DNA from: Rodentolepis nana
Taxonomy: Eukaryota > Platyhelminthes > Cestoda > Cyclophyllidea > Hymenolepididae
Assembly (NCBI GenBank): GCA_900617975.1
Contig: UZAE01012060.1
Coordinates: 18,247-70,731, forward strand
Length of the DNA: 52,485 nt
Direction of reading: 5' to 3'
The notes beneath the pieces are model-generated. The model did no database searches, was not told the DNA's origin, and was given only the letters and a program-made list of their open reading frames with translations. Shown in pieces: positions 34,280 to 47,339 of the stretch (its first letter is position 1; every line of letters starts with the position of its first letter). The translations under genes and the position numbers were made by a program.

Positions 34280-34589
34280 GGGGTGTGCGATAGACTTACC
34301 TCCACGTGGTGCACCCTGGGCAACGTATACTCATACGGCAAGTCTATTAACCGGCAGTTGACTTCTGACTTCAAACTACCATGACCCGACTGTATGTCAT
34401 ATTCGACTCCTTTCACAGTACTCAACTCACCTTTTCTCTACCTTTGTCTGTCTCTTTTACATCTTTGAATCATTATTCCGTCCTCCATCTCGACTTTGTG
34501 TCAATTTGATGTTCCTCCTTCTCTCTGTGAAGCTCGAAGTCAACTGAAGGGCAAATGATAACTATCAAGACGCCTGCCACTTGAAAAAA
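34280..34589 (+). mobile_element. SINE-like repeat, copy E
   Basis: Full-length copy close to the consensus. It starts GGGGTGTGCGATAGACTTAC and has CCACGTGGTGCACCCTGGG, the CGTAT-ACTC-ATACG hairpin, the T/C-rich middle, GCCTGCCACTT and a seven-A tail. The flanks AGGTTCGAAAAAA at 34267-34279 and 34590-34602 are an identical 13-bp target-site duplication. Confidence 0.88.
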
Positions 34590-34602
34590 AGGTTCGAAAA
34601 AA

Positions 34603-35687
34603 AATTAACTAAAAGTGAAGAACGTCTAAAGCGCTACAATTTAGTGAATTTTGAAGTTGGAAAAGAATGCTTCCATTTGCAAATTCAACTGAATGAGACA
34701 TTTTAAGTGTGCCGTGGGCTAAAGAGCATTGGTATACTAATTGGAGAATGAATATTTTTTAGACACATGATATAAGCATGATAATCAGCTTGGCAATTTC
34801 GAATCTTTAAAGACACGAACTTCAAATAATAATTTACTGTTCATAGACAACCTATTTAAATGAGCACACGAAGCGATCGGACCGTTATATTGCACGAGAG
34901 AAATTTTCCCTCTAAGGTCAAAGTCCCCGAAGCAAAAAATAATATTGCCCCTCCAAGGTATTTTGAGACTTCAAAAAACGCCCTTTCCTAGTATTCCTTT
35001 GATTCTGTCCTTTCAGCGAATTCAATGTATTTCGTTTTGATGCACTTTTGGCTGCAGGCATGCGAAGCCATGTGCACTCAGAGAATGTATGTAAGTCAAT
35101 TCGAACACACCCAATTAGAAACCGCGTTGCAACATACACCATGGCCATTGTCAGAGTCGACTGATTTTTGTCTTTGATATAAGGACTAGTACCAGAGCGA
35201 CTGCTACGTGTTGCTGTGCCAGATATGATCAAACTCCGATTTTGCCATGCAACTAGTTTGATTCATAGTGATAATTGCTTGGGGATAAAATAATATCAGC
35301 TACAAAGGCAGTTCATCTACGCAGGGAAACGAAAAGGCAAACGCTATCCGGGACTGAGTAGATTTCATTGGATAGAAGTGTTAACGCTACTAAATTATGG
35401 TCAAGCGAAGGGATTCAGGAGTTGCGCATATGAGAAATTCATATAAACCCCCTTGGATGACAAGAAGCAAATATTGCGGCAAAAGCAACCACCAAACTTA
35501 TGAGCATTGAGCTAGCCACTTGCACATTGAACACTGCTATACTTTAGCACCTGTTCTCCATCCCAATTACAACAAAGACAAAGCAAAGAGAAAATAGACA
35601 TAATTTAATTGATAATCAAAATTATTGATAGAAAAGAATTGGCAAAAGAAGAGAAATGGCGCGTGCAGGGCACCAAGCTTTCCCCCC
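34603..35687. other. Intergenic stretch downstream of MIOS
   Basis: Contains the probable MIOS 3' UTR at its right end. A 104-codon minus-strand ORF at 34918-35232 has ordinary composition but no recognisable domain, start context or partner exons, so it is not called. Confidence 0.45.
35604..35609 (-). terminator. Possible MIOS polyadenylation signal
   Basis: TTTAAT on the plus strand is ATTAAA on the minus strand, about 80 nt past the MIOS stop. It is a common variant of the canonical hexamer. Confidence 0.35.
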
Positions 35688-38600
35688 TTAATCCTCCGCT
35701 ATCCCTCTTCCATTTAAGTAGTTCATCGATGGCATCAAAAGAACAGGATCTACAATCTCTCGACGATTTCTCGGATTGGTTCCAGTAGGTTGACGATGAT
35801 GTCCATTTATTACTGATTGTGTCTGCTGTGGTGCATTCATGCTTTTAAAAGCGGGAGGAGGGTCACCACTAAACCCCTCAGATTCCTCTTGCTCGGAATC
35901 ATCTTCAACAGCCTCAAAAAATTTAAGATCTCGCATTCGGGTGATTAAACTGACGGCACCTGCGTCTGCTGAAAGGAACTCAGGAGGTGGGGACGGAGGA
36001 CGCCTAGGTGATGGAATGGTGGCGTCTAGACTGGCACAATGGCAAGAGCACCCGTTTACTGGGCACTCAATGAGGTCCGATGGCAGGGGAAAATCTCCAC
36101 CGAAACCTCCACCGCTGGTTTTGCCACCGCCGTAGAACCAGTTGAATATGTGGCCGGCGTGACCACCGTGACGACAGGCTTGACACCAGACAAACCAAGA
36201 AGAAAGGTGCAATGGACCACCACGACTTGCATCATTACTACTACCCGGGATCTCCTGCTTCTTACCTCTGTAAAATGAAAAGAAAATAATCTAAACTAGC
36301 TGCGTACACCAGCGAAATGCTCTGCAGTTAGGGGTATTGAAAAGGTGCCACGACTCAAAACAAAAAAAAGTTTTTGATAAATGATTTGTGCTTTGTGAAA
36401 TTGCATGAAAGCAAGTTTATCTGAAAAATGATCAGAATGGTCAAAATGAACCAAAAATAGAAATCCACCCAGTATTAGACGTCACATAACGTTATTTAAA
36501 CTTGAGCAATTTAGGGAAATTTGTGTAGGAGTTAAGAGATGCGTCAGTGGAACAAGATAGTGAGATATTAATACGAGGAAGGGGACTCACTTAGTGACAC
36601 CAATTCTTGTCATCTTAACAACAGGAGTTCCCACCGTAGGACCAACAGCCATCTTCATCAGGGCCGGCCCACCAACAGCGTTATTTGAGCCAATCATGTC
36701 ACTCCTCTTATGGTGGTGTCCATTACTCGCTGATTGCCTCACCCCTACTTCATCTCTCAAGTTGCCACTGCCACCAACATCCGAGCCCATGTGCATGAGA
36801 CAGATGGAACAACGAGGCAAGGGCTTGAGACAATGCCAGCAGATTGTTTGCTTGCCACCACCGGCGTGCATTGTAGTTGAGCCTCCACTTGCTCCGGCGG
36901 CTGCCACTGCAGCTGCGGCTGATGAAGTTGCGGATCCGATTCCTGTTGGTGGTGGATTGCCAAAAGTAGGAGTGAAAGTGGATTGGGGGTACTGAGCGGT
37001 GGCCAAAGAAGCGTTGGATGAGGCATCCTCAGTACTACTTCGGACAACACCGCCCAAACGCCATCCACAGTAGATACAAGAAGCAAATATCTATAAAAGG
37101 TAATAAAAAGAAACCGAAAAAATATGGTGTTTAGACCAAACAAAAAGAGTAAATAATTCCTAAATTTAATAAGGAAATCGCATTATGACATCCTTCTTGT
37201 TGAGCGACATTATCTACAGCAGTTACTTTTTCCTAACACTAGATGTGCACCGATGAGACAATTTTTGACTTGAATCAACTTTATTGGGTGCCTGGATGGT
37301 CTGAAACTGCATTGCCAACCACGTGAATGCAAGGAAAGTTTTTGAATAAAGTGGAATAAAATCTGTTAATACAACTTGTGCTAAAAGGAAAGCCCCAAAA
37401 ATACGGTCTCAAAAACCCTAATATTCTTTAGAAGCAAGTTAATACGAATAATTGTAGACAGTAAAGGCGTTTACAGGATTCGAAATTACCTGACTAGAAC
37501 CGGCTGGCAGACCAATACCCCTCACGGGTGTATTCGTGGGAATGGACTTGTTGAGAACAGGCACAGAGACGGAGGCCTCCTTCGTCGTTGCACTAGGACT
37601 GACAGTGCTAGCTGTTGGTCCACCGCTTGAACTATTTCCTGAAGAGCTTGAAATCGCAGTAGCCTTCACTCCACAACCCAGGAGTGGAGTAATCAAGCGG
37701 GTCTTGTAGTGGTTATCAAAGTCCACGCGATAGAACCACATTCGCCAGCGATCCAACATGTCGCGATACCTGCAACACACGACCAAATTACTAACAATAG
37801 GAATACAAAAACCTCACTAATTTAATTAAAACTTAGAATTATGGAAGCATTGCATAGCCATCTATACGCCTTCAGTGATGTTTTGACACATTTTGCTTCA
37901 AATACGCACATTAACTAATTTAAATCGATATTGTTAAATATGTAACAAGTAGAACCTGGAATGCAAAATGACCCAATTGTCGGGACACTTAAAACTTGAA
38001 TTATTTAAATTCGCTTCTTGCCCACATTTTTAGACGTCAAACTTCAACATATTTCACTACAAGTAGTAGCCATGGCAATGCTAAAACTTATGCATATGTT
38101 AACCACAGATTAGGAATTGAATAAGCGAAACAGGAAGTGGGATAGGATAACAAGACTCCTAGTTAATCTAAATTCTGTGAGTATTAAATTACCCCCCCCC
38201 CCCAATTAGGGGGGGGGTTTACTTGTTTCAAAGCCCCGCATTTTTAGACTTGGATCTCGGGGGCGTCTGAGAGGTTTGATTAAGCTGAATGCTTGATCTT
38301 GCCACTTTAATGCATTTGCATCCAGTGCACAAAGGCAGGCCGACGAAACTAGCAAAGGCGTTTTAAGCGTATAGTGGAGCTAACTAGTGCCCACATAATG
38401 AACGAAAATGATTGCCTCTGACTCGTGGATTGTCATCTATCCGGTTACAATGTAATAAACATATTTATTTATAAATGCAGTAACTTATACTAATGGAGAG
38501 CGTTGGAAAAGCGATTTCGCGAAATCGGAATCTTGTCTTGCACCTTCCTCACCTCGGATATTTTTTTAAATTTCGAATGGCAGGCATTTTGATAGTTATC

Positions 38601-41600
38601 ATTAGCCCTTAGCTGACTTCGAACTTCACCGAAGGGAGGAAAATCAAAGTTAGAAAAATTCAAGAGGGTGGACCGAAGAGTGATTTGCAGATGTAAAAGA
38701 GGCAGACACAATGGTAGGGAGTAGGGTTAGGTGAGTACTGTAGAAGTGGTCGAATATGACATACAGTGAGGTCATGGTAGTTTGAAGTCAGAAGTCAAAC
38801 TGCCGATTAATAGACTTTTTGCCGTATGAGAATGCGTTGTCCAGGGTGCACCACGTTGACATTTATCCTTATTTCAACGAGCATTTAGAGCTGAATCGAC
38901 ATTTCCTCAAAAGTTTCCCGAAGATAAATTAGAATCGAACTTACATGTTCAATAGAGATTCACAAAGTTGATACAAAACGGAACAAATTAAAGTATCCGG
39001 AAAATAAACATTTTAGGGAGTTATGTTCAGAGAAAAGTTCCTCCATTGTGAACAACCACACGTAGCTAGCTAGCTACTATTAATGTCCTTAAAATAGAAT
39101 TCCCATAGTTGCTTTTTAATGGAAATAGGTTGATTCAAAGAGAAGAAGGTGAGAGGAGAGACTTACGTTTCCACCCAATTAGCCAGACGTCTACCTCCCA
39201 TATTTGCCACTAGTTGATCCGCCGGTTGCGTCAAGCTTGTACTCGAGGAGCTGGCAGTTAGATTCATTCGACTGCTACTAGCACCAGCTGCCATCACAGC
39301 GGCTTCCCTCATACTTCTGAACCGGAGTCGGTTCTGATTAGTTGAAGAGGAAGTACTAGACCGGCTACCGGGGGTGTTGAGAAAGGGAGTGGGTTGTGGG
39401 GGATTGATAGAGGGAGGTGGGGCAGCTCGTCGACATAGGTAGCAGGAATGGAGACCCAAAATGGCAGCTGTCTGAACATCGAAGGTGAGATCGACGTAAT
39501 TTTGCAAGAGATCGAAGAAGTGGGGCGTGGAGAGACCGGTGAGAAGAATGCCCTCTAGCCGACCTTCCAGTACCATTCGATTGGTGATAGAGAGAACGTA
39601 GTCTTGAAGCTAGGACAGAATAATAGCAAATAGACGTCACTTAAACAAAGAAGACTGATAAGGAGTATGTTCAGATGGAGAGTCCAGCTTACTTTTTCAT
39701 CGCTGAGGTAGAGGCAGGCGAATGTTAGACGATCAATAAGAAAGAGGCTTTCATTCTCCTGAACAAATAAAAGGGATTTTGGTAAAATTAAGCCATAGGA
39801 AATTTATTAGAGTAGAGCATAAAGCTAAAAATTATGCACTTTTTTCTGTTTATTTCTCCTTAGTCCAAGGTTTAATTATAGAGTACTAATGTGATATCTG
39901 TGCACACATTTGGATACCAAAATAAAACAGGCACCAAAAGACGATTCAGAAAGATAAGTGCATCAAACTAATTCGGTTTGGCCGATTTAACCATTAAATA
40001 AGCACCGATAGGAATTTCTTTCCATTTGCAAAATTAACCAATTTGTTACAGTGAAAAGAGAAATGAAGAAAGGGCGGATTGAAAAATTAAAAATAACCTC
40101 AACCTCCATGTGTGAGGTCATGTTAGTTTGCCATTAAAGTACATAATTAAGCGCGTATAAACAAGCAAAAAGCACACAAATTCTTCAAACAAGGAGGTCA
40201 TAGCGATCCAACTTTACCGATATTTTGTCTCTAGACGAAAACAGCTTCGTGATTTGACCACTTTCCCTACTCTGTGTAACTGAATAGTGAGAAACAGTAC
40301 TTTAAACGCCTGACATCAGTAGCCGAATCTTCATTCACGAAAATACTGAAAATTAGGCTACAAACAAAGAAAACTATCAACAAATAGGTTAAAGCTCTCA
40401 ATGGGTGCAATTTGAAGGCAACTTGCTCGTTAAAACCCCAATTAGACCCTCAATGACACACACCTGGTTACGTGAAATATGAAGTCAAATAAGAAAAATT
40501 TAATCAAAAGCTAGCTAGGTGATATACCCTAGGTACACTCGAAGAAGTCCGTTTTTTTGTACTAGGATATATTACAAGAGAGGTAAAGAAAGCGGAGGCT
40601 ATGCGAAAATAACTACTGAAAAGTCAATGAGCCAGAGAAATGAGACTCACCAAAATTTCACTAAAGTCCGGGGAGATATTAAAGTCACCGCGTGCGGTGG
40701 TAAGAAACTTGAAGATGAGTCGAAGATAGGGATTACTGAGACGTGAGAGAATATCAGCACAACCACTCCCCCAAACATCATTCTGTGTGTCCGAGAAACC
40801 CGAGATGGCAAGTTTTACAAGATCTGTTTCAGCCGACGTGAGTTCACCAGTCGAGTGAGATTCAGGAGAGGTCGGTACCTCTGCCTCTTTCGCTCGACGA
40901 TCTGCAATGAATAATCAATAAATTAGTAATTAGGGGGTCCCAAAGTAGAATATCCTATCCGCCCACGTTGTGTTGACAAAGCAATTGGCTTCGAGCACAA
41001 ATAATTCATAAGAGTCTCAGTGGAGTAATGGGAGGGAGATGTGATCGACTTATCACTCAATTAAAATCGGTGAGTGAAAACCGTACGGCCCTTTCATTTG
41101 CACCATACATTACGGTTGGTGCTCTCAAATAGACCCAGTGAAATCTAATATCTCAATCTGTTCGTTACTGTGTGCATTCACACACACACACACACGCACA
41201 CACACACACACCAAGAAACACCACAAATGAAGGTCACTTTATTATCATTAGTTGGACTTTCTGTTAACCGAAAACAATTACTCGTCATGAGTAAGAGCCG
41301 TAATTTACTCTCCATTTCTGTGGGTAATAACAAAAAATCAAGTTGCAAGCGATTACACTGTTCCAACACGTACTACAGGAACAGATTGTTACAAACGTGA
41401 GCAGATATAAGCAACTGCAATAGATAAGAACTCTTTAAAGAGATTGTACTTCAGCTGATCCTGTTTGCTGGTAATTTAATATAGAAGATTAACTTAATTA
41501 ATAGGTAGTTCATCCAAAGGCTATATCGCCAATGGTAGATACCAACTTAAAAATATAAAGCGTTCACCTACCCAGAATGAAAGCAGAGAACCTGTAGCTA

Positions 41601-44600
41601 AAACGGGAAAATTCCTTTCACCAAAACTAATAATCTATTTAAGAAGTAATATGTCACATCGGAGACTTCATTCGCAGACACATATGGGAAAGAATAGTAA
41701 TTGAAAGCCTAATTACCAAGATACAATTTGCATCCACAAAATTTTCTGAAACTTGTAAGTCAAAAAATGCTAGACTTCGCTCCTTATCACATTCAAATCA
41801 GATTTGGCAAAAAAATTAACGCGATCAAAAAGGGAATAGAGGAAAAAAAGAAGGCGAAGTAAAATAATAACGAGCAGCCAACCTCTTGCAAAATATCGGA
41901 TGATTTTGATGGATCAGCTGATAGGTGCACACAAAATGAGGAATTGGACTACAATCCTCCTTCAGGCAGCAACCCCCCCCCTTGTCGCGTGAAGGGGGAG
42001 TGAGCTCACAATATATAAGTCCAACATTGCCACCCTCATACTAAGTACTTAAAACTACTTATAACCACATTTTGAATATTGAAATGAATTTCATGCCGGA
42101 TAGGCAATAATTTCAGTAGTTATGATACTTAGTATCTAGGCACAATCGCAAAGGCAATGCAGCAATCGATAACGCAATTTGCAGGAGGGATGAAGAAGCC
42201 CACAAACTGCGCATAGGAACAGCAAAAATGTGGACTTTAAATCTTGTAAAATATACCAGAATGTTGGTGCATCAAATTATTATTTAAATCCAATTATCAC
42301 TAAAATCTCCTACTAAATTCAGAACTGTGTATACGCTTGAGTTCACAAAACGATAAAAACGTCAGAATCATCTAATCACAATTATTCAATGAGACAAAGG
42401 TTTGAAAGGCAATTCATAATTACAATAAATTCCCCCCTTTACTACTATTACCGAATATTACGATTGACATAACATAAATTCGACATTAAGAGTAATGCTA
42501 ACCTTAACTACAACAGGACATATGATACCCACTTAACACATTAGTACTTTTGAAATGAAATAAAGCCATATAAACGAAAGCACAAACGACATAGCCTTTT
42601 AATCAAGTGGAACTCACGTTCAGAAGCCCGTGACAAAAAGCTAAGAGTCCAGTCAAATTGTAAATTTATAAGGGCCATCGCAGCAGCCCGCTCAAATTCC
42701 AAATCGGAGCAGATACTGAAATCAAAATAAGTAGGTAGGAATTACAAAGCAATAATGAGTTACGAGTAAAACATAGAGATAGGAATAACCTCTCAAGAAT
42801 CTTTCGCTGTACATCTTGAGGCGCATCCAGTGGCCACATACACATTCGAAGCACTCGGAATCTAGGAAGTGACAAGAATACCAGATAGTATCCTTAAAGA
42901 GATTAAACAGGCTTAATTACAAGAACGATGTGTACCTCTCACGACTAACATATCGAGGGAACGGAAGTCGAGCATCAATTCCGTGCCAATCGGCTTGTTT
43001 AATGACCTCAGAAGGTGACAGTTGAACAGTATCAACGGAATCGCTTCCACACAGAATTGTTAGAGCACCAGTGCAGCGTAAATTCTGGGAAGAAGACATG
43101 AACGACAATTGACCACTGCTAGCACTTGGGCGAATACGCAGACCACCACCAGTATTTGGCTCTTGACCTAAAAGAGAAAAATAAAGCCATCAAACCTCAC
43201 TGATATTTAAATGATTCGAAAATATAAATGACTTGCATTTTCCGTAGGGGGCCCAACCTTCAATGCAATCTTGCAGATCTGTGTAGATAAAATTTAAAAT
43301 CGTAGATGATTGCAAAAGTTCAAAGCAATAGAAGAAAAGATTTAAGGAAGGAAAAGACATACATTCTATCATAATCCACAGGCTCCTCAGATTAGGATCA
43401 TCCCCCAAAATCACCGAGTAGGGAGTAGAGTCAGTCTAAAGCCAATAATCACAGCTAGTTATATCATTTAAGTAATATGGACATTGAACAATAAAATGCG
43501 TACATTAAGACCATAACCTGCATCAGCTCTTTTCTGCATGAGCGAATCGAGATTAGCATCTAAACGGAGAGAAAGCTGGGAAACTCCATCTACCAGTTTT
43601 TGAGGGAACATGTGTCGATGAATAGAAGGGACGATAGCTTCGCCCTCTACTATATGATCAACTTGATCTTCAAGTAGAGATGAGGGTAACGTAGTGTACC
43701 CACGAGCACAAAAAAGACCAGTGCGATCAATTCCCAACCAACTAGAGCCAACGCACCACAGCAGTGTGTGGTTGGGCGACCATGTCTACAAAATGGAATG
43801 AGCATAATGCAATAAATACTTAAATGCGTACGAGTAGACGTAAAATGGAACTCACGAGAGCGGTAGTGTCATTGACTTTAGCAACATTGAGACAGCCTCT
43901 ACGATCGATTGTGACAATACAGTTGACTATGGATCCATGCCATGCAAACGAAACAAAGGACTCCATACTATCATCGATAGCACTTTTACTTTGATCCTCT
44001 GAGCAATTTGCTGCAATAAAAAAGAGCCACTTTCGATTACTAGATGGAATGCCGGTGTATGAAGTGCCTGGACTTTCGTCAGAACATTCAAGACAACAAG
44101 TTCAAACAGCACACTGATTAAATCCAATATTATGAGTAGCCCTTAAAGGAAATCAAATCTACAGAGCACAACTGCTTGGTCATTAAACTTTTATGTCTAA
44201 ATTTAAACTACCTTGTGAGACTTTAGCATGAAAAGTTTGGTATATGATAAAGGGAAGCATATCAACGGAGATTTGACAAGATACAATAAACAAAATTAAA
44301 TAATTAATCAATTAACAAAGGGTTTCGTTGATGGTGTAGATGCACTGCTCAATATTATAATACGATTGAAATTATATTAAGAAAAATTACAATGGGTGTA
44401 AGTTTTCCAAAGAATGACATACATCTACGGCCTAAATGTAAAGTGCAGTAGTATAGTTGTTAAACAGAAAAAGGTGTATTAAAATTTGAAAATTCCGATT
44501 GATTCGGATTGCCCGACAAGCATCAATGAAATGCAAGACCATATGGTATAGGGCGCTCAATAAAACTCTATGAACTTGTGTAGGTTGACTCATTTCAAGT

Positions 44601-47339
44601 GAATTTTAGAGTTGGAAGACGGGTATAAAACAACTTTTAAACAGTCATTAGATATAATTTAAGGGAATAGAGAATAAGGACTTACAGGTAGTAGCTCGCA
44701 GTTCAAAGAGGAACTGTTCAGACTCCTCCATGGGCCGTGAGAAGGGTAAAAAGGTATTGTAGATCTTTATATCCTTTGAATTAGCAAGTAAAACGCCCAA
44801 CCAACCCTCCCTAAAATGCAAAAAAGAACAGACATCCACTTGCCCCATTTAAGAAAATATTAAAAAAGGGTGCGTATATCGTGCCAATATGGATTTTAAA
44901 TGTACTCGATTAACTTATCACAAAGTGTAAGAATGCGTGTTTTTTTCTTTATTGCATAAAAACTCTTACAAACCACCACCTGTTACGGCCAATTCGCTTA
45001 AGATCTATCAACAAAAAGTGATAACAAATGGTACTTAGAAGGTAAAACTATGCCGTGCAGATGACAAAAGATCTCCAATGCTGACCAGTAAGTAGTCGAT
45101 AATAATGTGGCGACATCGTAGTTTGAACAATAGCAAATTGGAAAGCCGAAAAGCGAGGTCGATGACTCATTTCTTTAATGAGATTGGACCAACTTACTTT
45201 TTGGTTATATCCAATATACTTAATGAAGGTTCTGATTAAAATTCTATCTCTTCAAAGGGGGCAATAGGAATACACCTAAGTGAAAGACCATTAACAGGGA
45301 AATTAATAGTATATATTTAGTCCCGAAGACGTTGCCTTTGGTTACCAATAAGTACCCACCTCAGAGGACTCCATTTCATGCAGACAACCATCTTCTTAGC
45401 GGTAAATACATAAATCTGCAGAAAGGCAATATATAGTTAAATGGAATAGCGAAGTAAGTAATTTTTTATAAGATGACAATACCGGTTTCTCGAGATTTTC
45501 AGCAGTCCATAGAGCAATTTGATTCTAAAAGGCAAGGACAGACATTCAATTCAACATCCTAGTTAGTGTAAGGTAGGACGAATAAAAGCAGAAATAAAAA
45601 TTGTTAATGGTTTTTTTTCTGACACTCGTCTTAAGCAGAGAACTAGTACCCAGAAGTGCATTTAGAGGGCAAACTCACATTCCCCATTTAACCACTAAAG
45701 ATAGCCATTGGTTTAACATACTTTGAGCAAGAAATCACTTACATGAGAGAAGGAAGCGAATCTGGAGGAAAAAAGGGGATCGGAGGTTAAGCCGTGCACC
45801 ATTTTAGTCTGAGTCATCTGAATAGTTTTAGCCGTATCTGCAAATAAATGTAAATAAGACAGATTATGCCATAAAGTGATATGATTCTGGCAAAAATATA
45901 AACGGCATTCATTAAGTAAATGTTCCAATCTGAGCAAATAGACACTTCAAACGTCAGTAGAAGAGATACTATGTACTTTTTCGAAATCTAACACAATAGA
46001 TTAACGATCTTTCCCTAAAAACAGTGTAAAACATGGCCTTCGTCTCTCACTCTGTGCACATTTAAATAAAACCACAAAAAAATGCAAAAACAACACCTCA
46101 ATCGAATGCTAATAGAGCAAACTATAGTCAAGAGCAAAAATGTACCTCTTATGGGATCTAAAACATAAGCATGATAAATTGCTAAAAGGGTAGAAAATTG
46201 GTAAAAAATGATCAAAAAGTACATGAAAGTGAGCAGACAACTGAGGCACAGACATACAGAAGAACGTCAAAGCGACAAAATATTTCATTTCCAAATGAGT
46301 TACCAGAGATATCGTAGAGCTTTATATGCTTTGTTGCGAGACCAACAACGAAGGAATTTTTCAAGACCCAAGCAAAAGAAATTACGTTTTCATTCAAGCC
46401 TAGAAAGAAATATTAGTGCGATACACTCAATAGGCCTGGAATATATATAAAGTATGACCTTATCTTACAAGCATCACAGAGAGGTCGATCACAGAAGGAC
46501 TGGGTGTCTTTTCCTTTCGCGGAAACTTCACTTGAAATTTTGCCCATGTTATAGAGAGAGTTGGGAGGAAGTGCGTTGGAAAACTCGGTGCTGGGTTTTG
46601 CATCGGATTGGTCTTTAGCACATGTTTCTCGAATGACATCCCAAACAAGAACTGAGGGCGTTCGATTATGTTTTCCGCGATCAATTCCTTGCGCTAACTA
46701 GACGGCAATGAAACTAACTCTATGAGAATACAGAGCAGAATAATGAGTATCATTATCCCAAGATCAAAAACTTACGAGGCTCGTCCTCCATGGATTCCAA
46801 TGTAAAAAAATGCTAAATTTGTTCGAATGTGAAACTAAGAGGGGCAATTTGAGGAATTTCATATTTACTTAATTCCTTCCGATTGAGAGAAAAGTGATCC
46901 TGAAGTGGATCGACATCTCGAAGGCTACAAAAATAAAATAGGAATCGAATGAAGTATACCTTGTCAATTTGACGACGCCAGATGAGAGGCCCATGGCGAT
47001 CAAATAGGGAGGAATAACGGGACCTTCAGCTGTTATATTAAGACTAGGTCTCCAAGCAAAAGCCTAGTGGATAGGAAATGAAGATCTAGAGTACTTACTT
47101 TGACACCATCCTGTTCTGTATTTGTGCTTATTAATGTTAACTTGAATTTGTACTTATCGCCAATTACTTGAACTAGAGTTGTCATTCGGTCATTGAGAAA
47201 AAATCTCACCTTTGCTGCCAGATTCGGGAATCGATCCGTCATAGTCACTAACTTTTAATAGAAAAATAGTATTTCTAAAAATGACACAAAATGTATCTTC
47301 ATGATTCGGTGACCAGATTATATCGGTCAAGCCCGCCAT
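35688..47339 (-). CDS. MIOS: MIOS (Mio), WD40/RING-like subunit of the GATOR2 complex
   Basis: Twenty-four exons in consistent phase give about 1370 aa (human MIOS 875). GATOR2 relieves GATOR1 inhibition of Rag GTPases and so activates mTORC1 at the lysosome. Exon boundaries: 47339-47210, 47166-47099, 47063-46960, 46924-46869, 46834-46776, 46697-46469, 46399-46304, 45837-45743, 45524-45483, 45415-45360, 44810-44686, 44010-43856, 43785-43504, 43435-43363, 43278-43258, 43167-42936, 42861-42790, 42715-42618, 40901-40651, 39758-39693, 39609-39167, 37769-37490, 37090-36591 and 36267-35688. The WD40 half shows [64 protein letters not shown] and FVSFAWHG. The alpha-solenoid shows [32 protein letters not shown] and [15 protein letters not shown]. 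The zinc-binding C terminus shows [42 protein letters not shown] and [11 protein letters not shown]. Low-complexity inserts account for the extra length. Confidence 0.92.
38192..38217. repeat. C12-AATTA-G9 inverted repeat in a MIOS intron
   Basis: Twelve C (38192-38203), a 5-nt AATTA spacer, then nine G (38209-38217), inside the 1.4-kb intron between MIOS exons 21 and 22. It can form a 9-bp all-GC hairpin on either strand. Run lengths may be affected by sequencing or assembly. Confidence 0.75.
38561..38856 (-). mobile_element. SINE-like repeat, copy F, 5'-truncated, in a MIOS intron
   Basis: Minus-strand copy with tail T/A runs near 38561-38570, then GAATGGCAGGC and the normal body. The match stops at GCACCACGT, so about the first 25-30 nt of the element head are missing. 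I find no convincing target-site duplication. 5' truncation is typical of target-primed reverse transcription. It lies in the intron between MIOS exons 21 and 22, in the same orientation as the gene. Confidence 0.75.
41179..41211. repeat. (CA)n microsatellite in a MIOS intron
   Basis: About 16 CA units with one CG interruption, in the 1.7-kb intron between MIOS exons 18 and 19. The ORFs across it on both strands are artefacts of the repeat. Confidence 0.9.
41973..42000. repeat. C9 ... G5 imperfect hairpin in a MIOS intron
   Basis: Nine C at 41973-41981, a spacer containing TTGTCGCGTGAA, then GGGGG. It lies in the same intron as the CA repeat and resembles the C-run/G-run pair at 38192. Confidence 0.5.

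Noticed and set aside
34918..35232. 104-codon minus-strand ORF downstream of MIOS
   Set aside because: Composition is fairly normal, but there is no family, partner exon or clear start. It is more likely 3' flanking sequence of MIOS.
41170..41400. ORFs across the CA microsatellite
   Set aside because: The His-Thr and Val-Cys runs are translations of the dinucleotide repeat.
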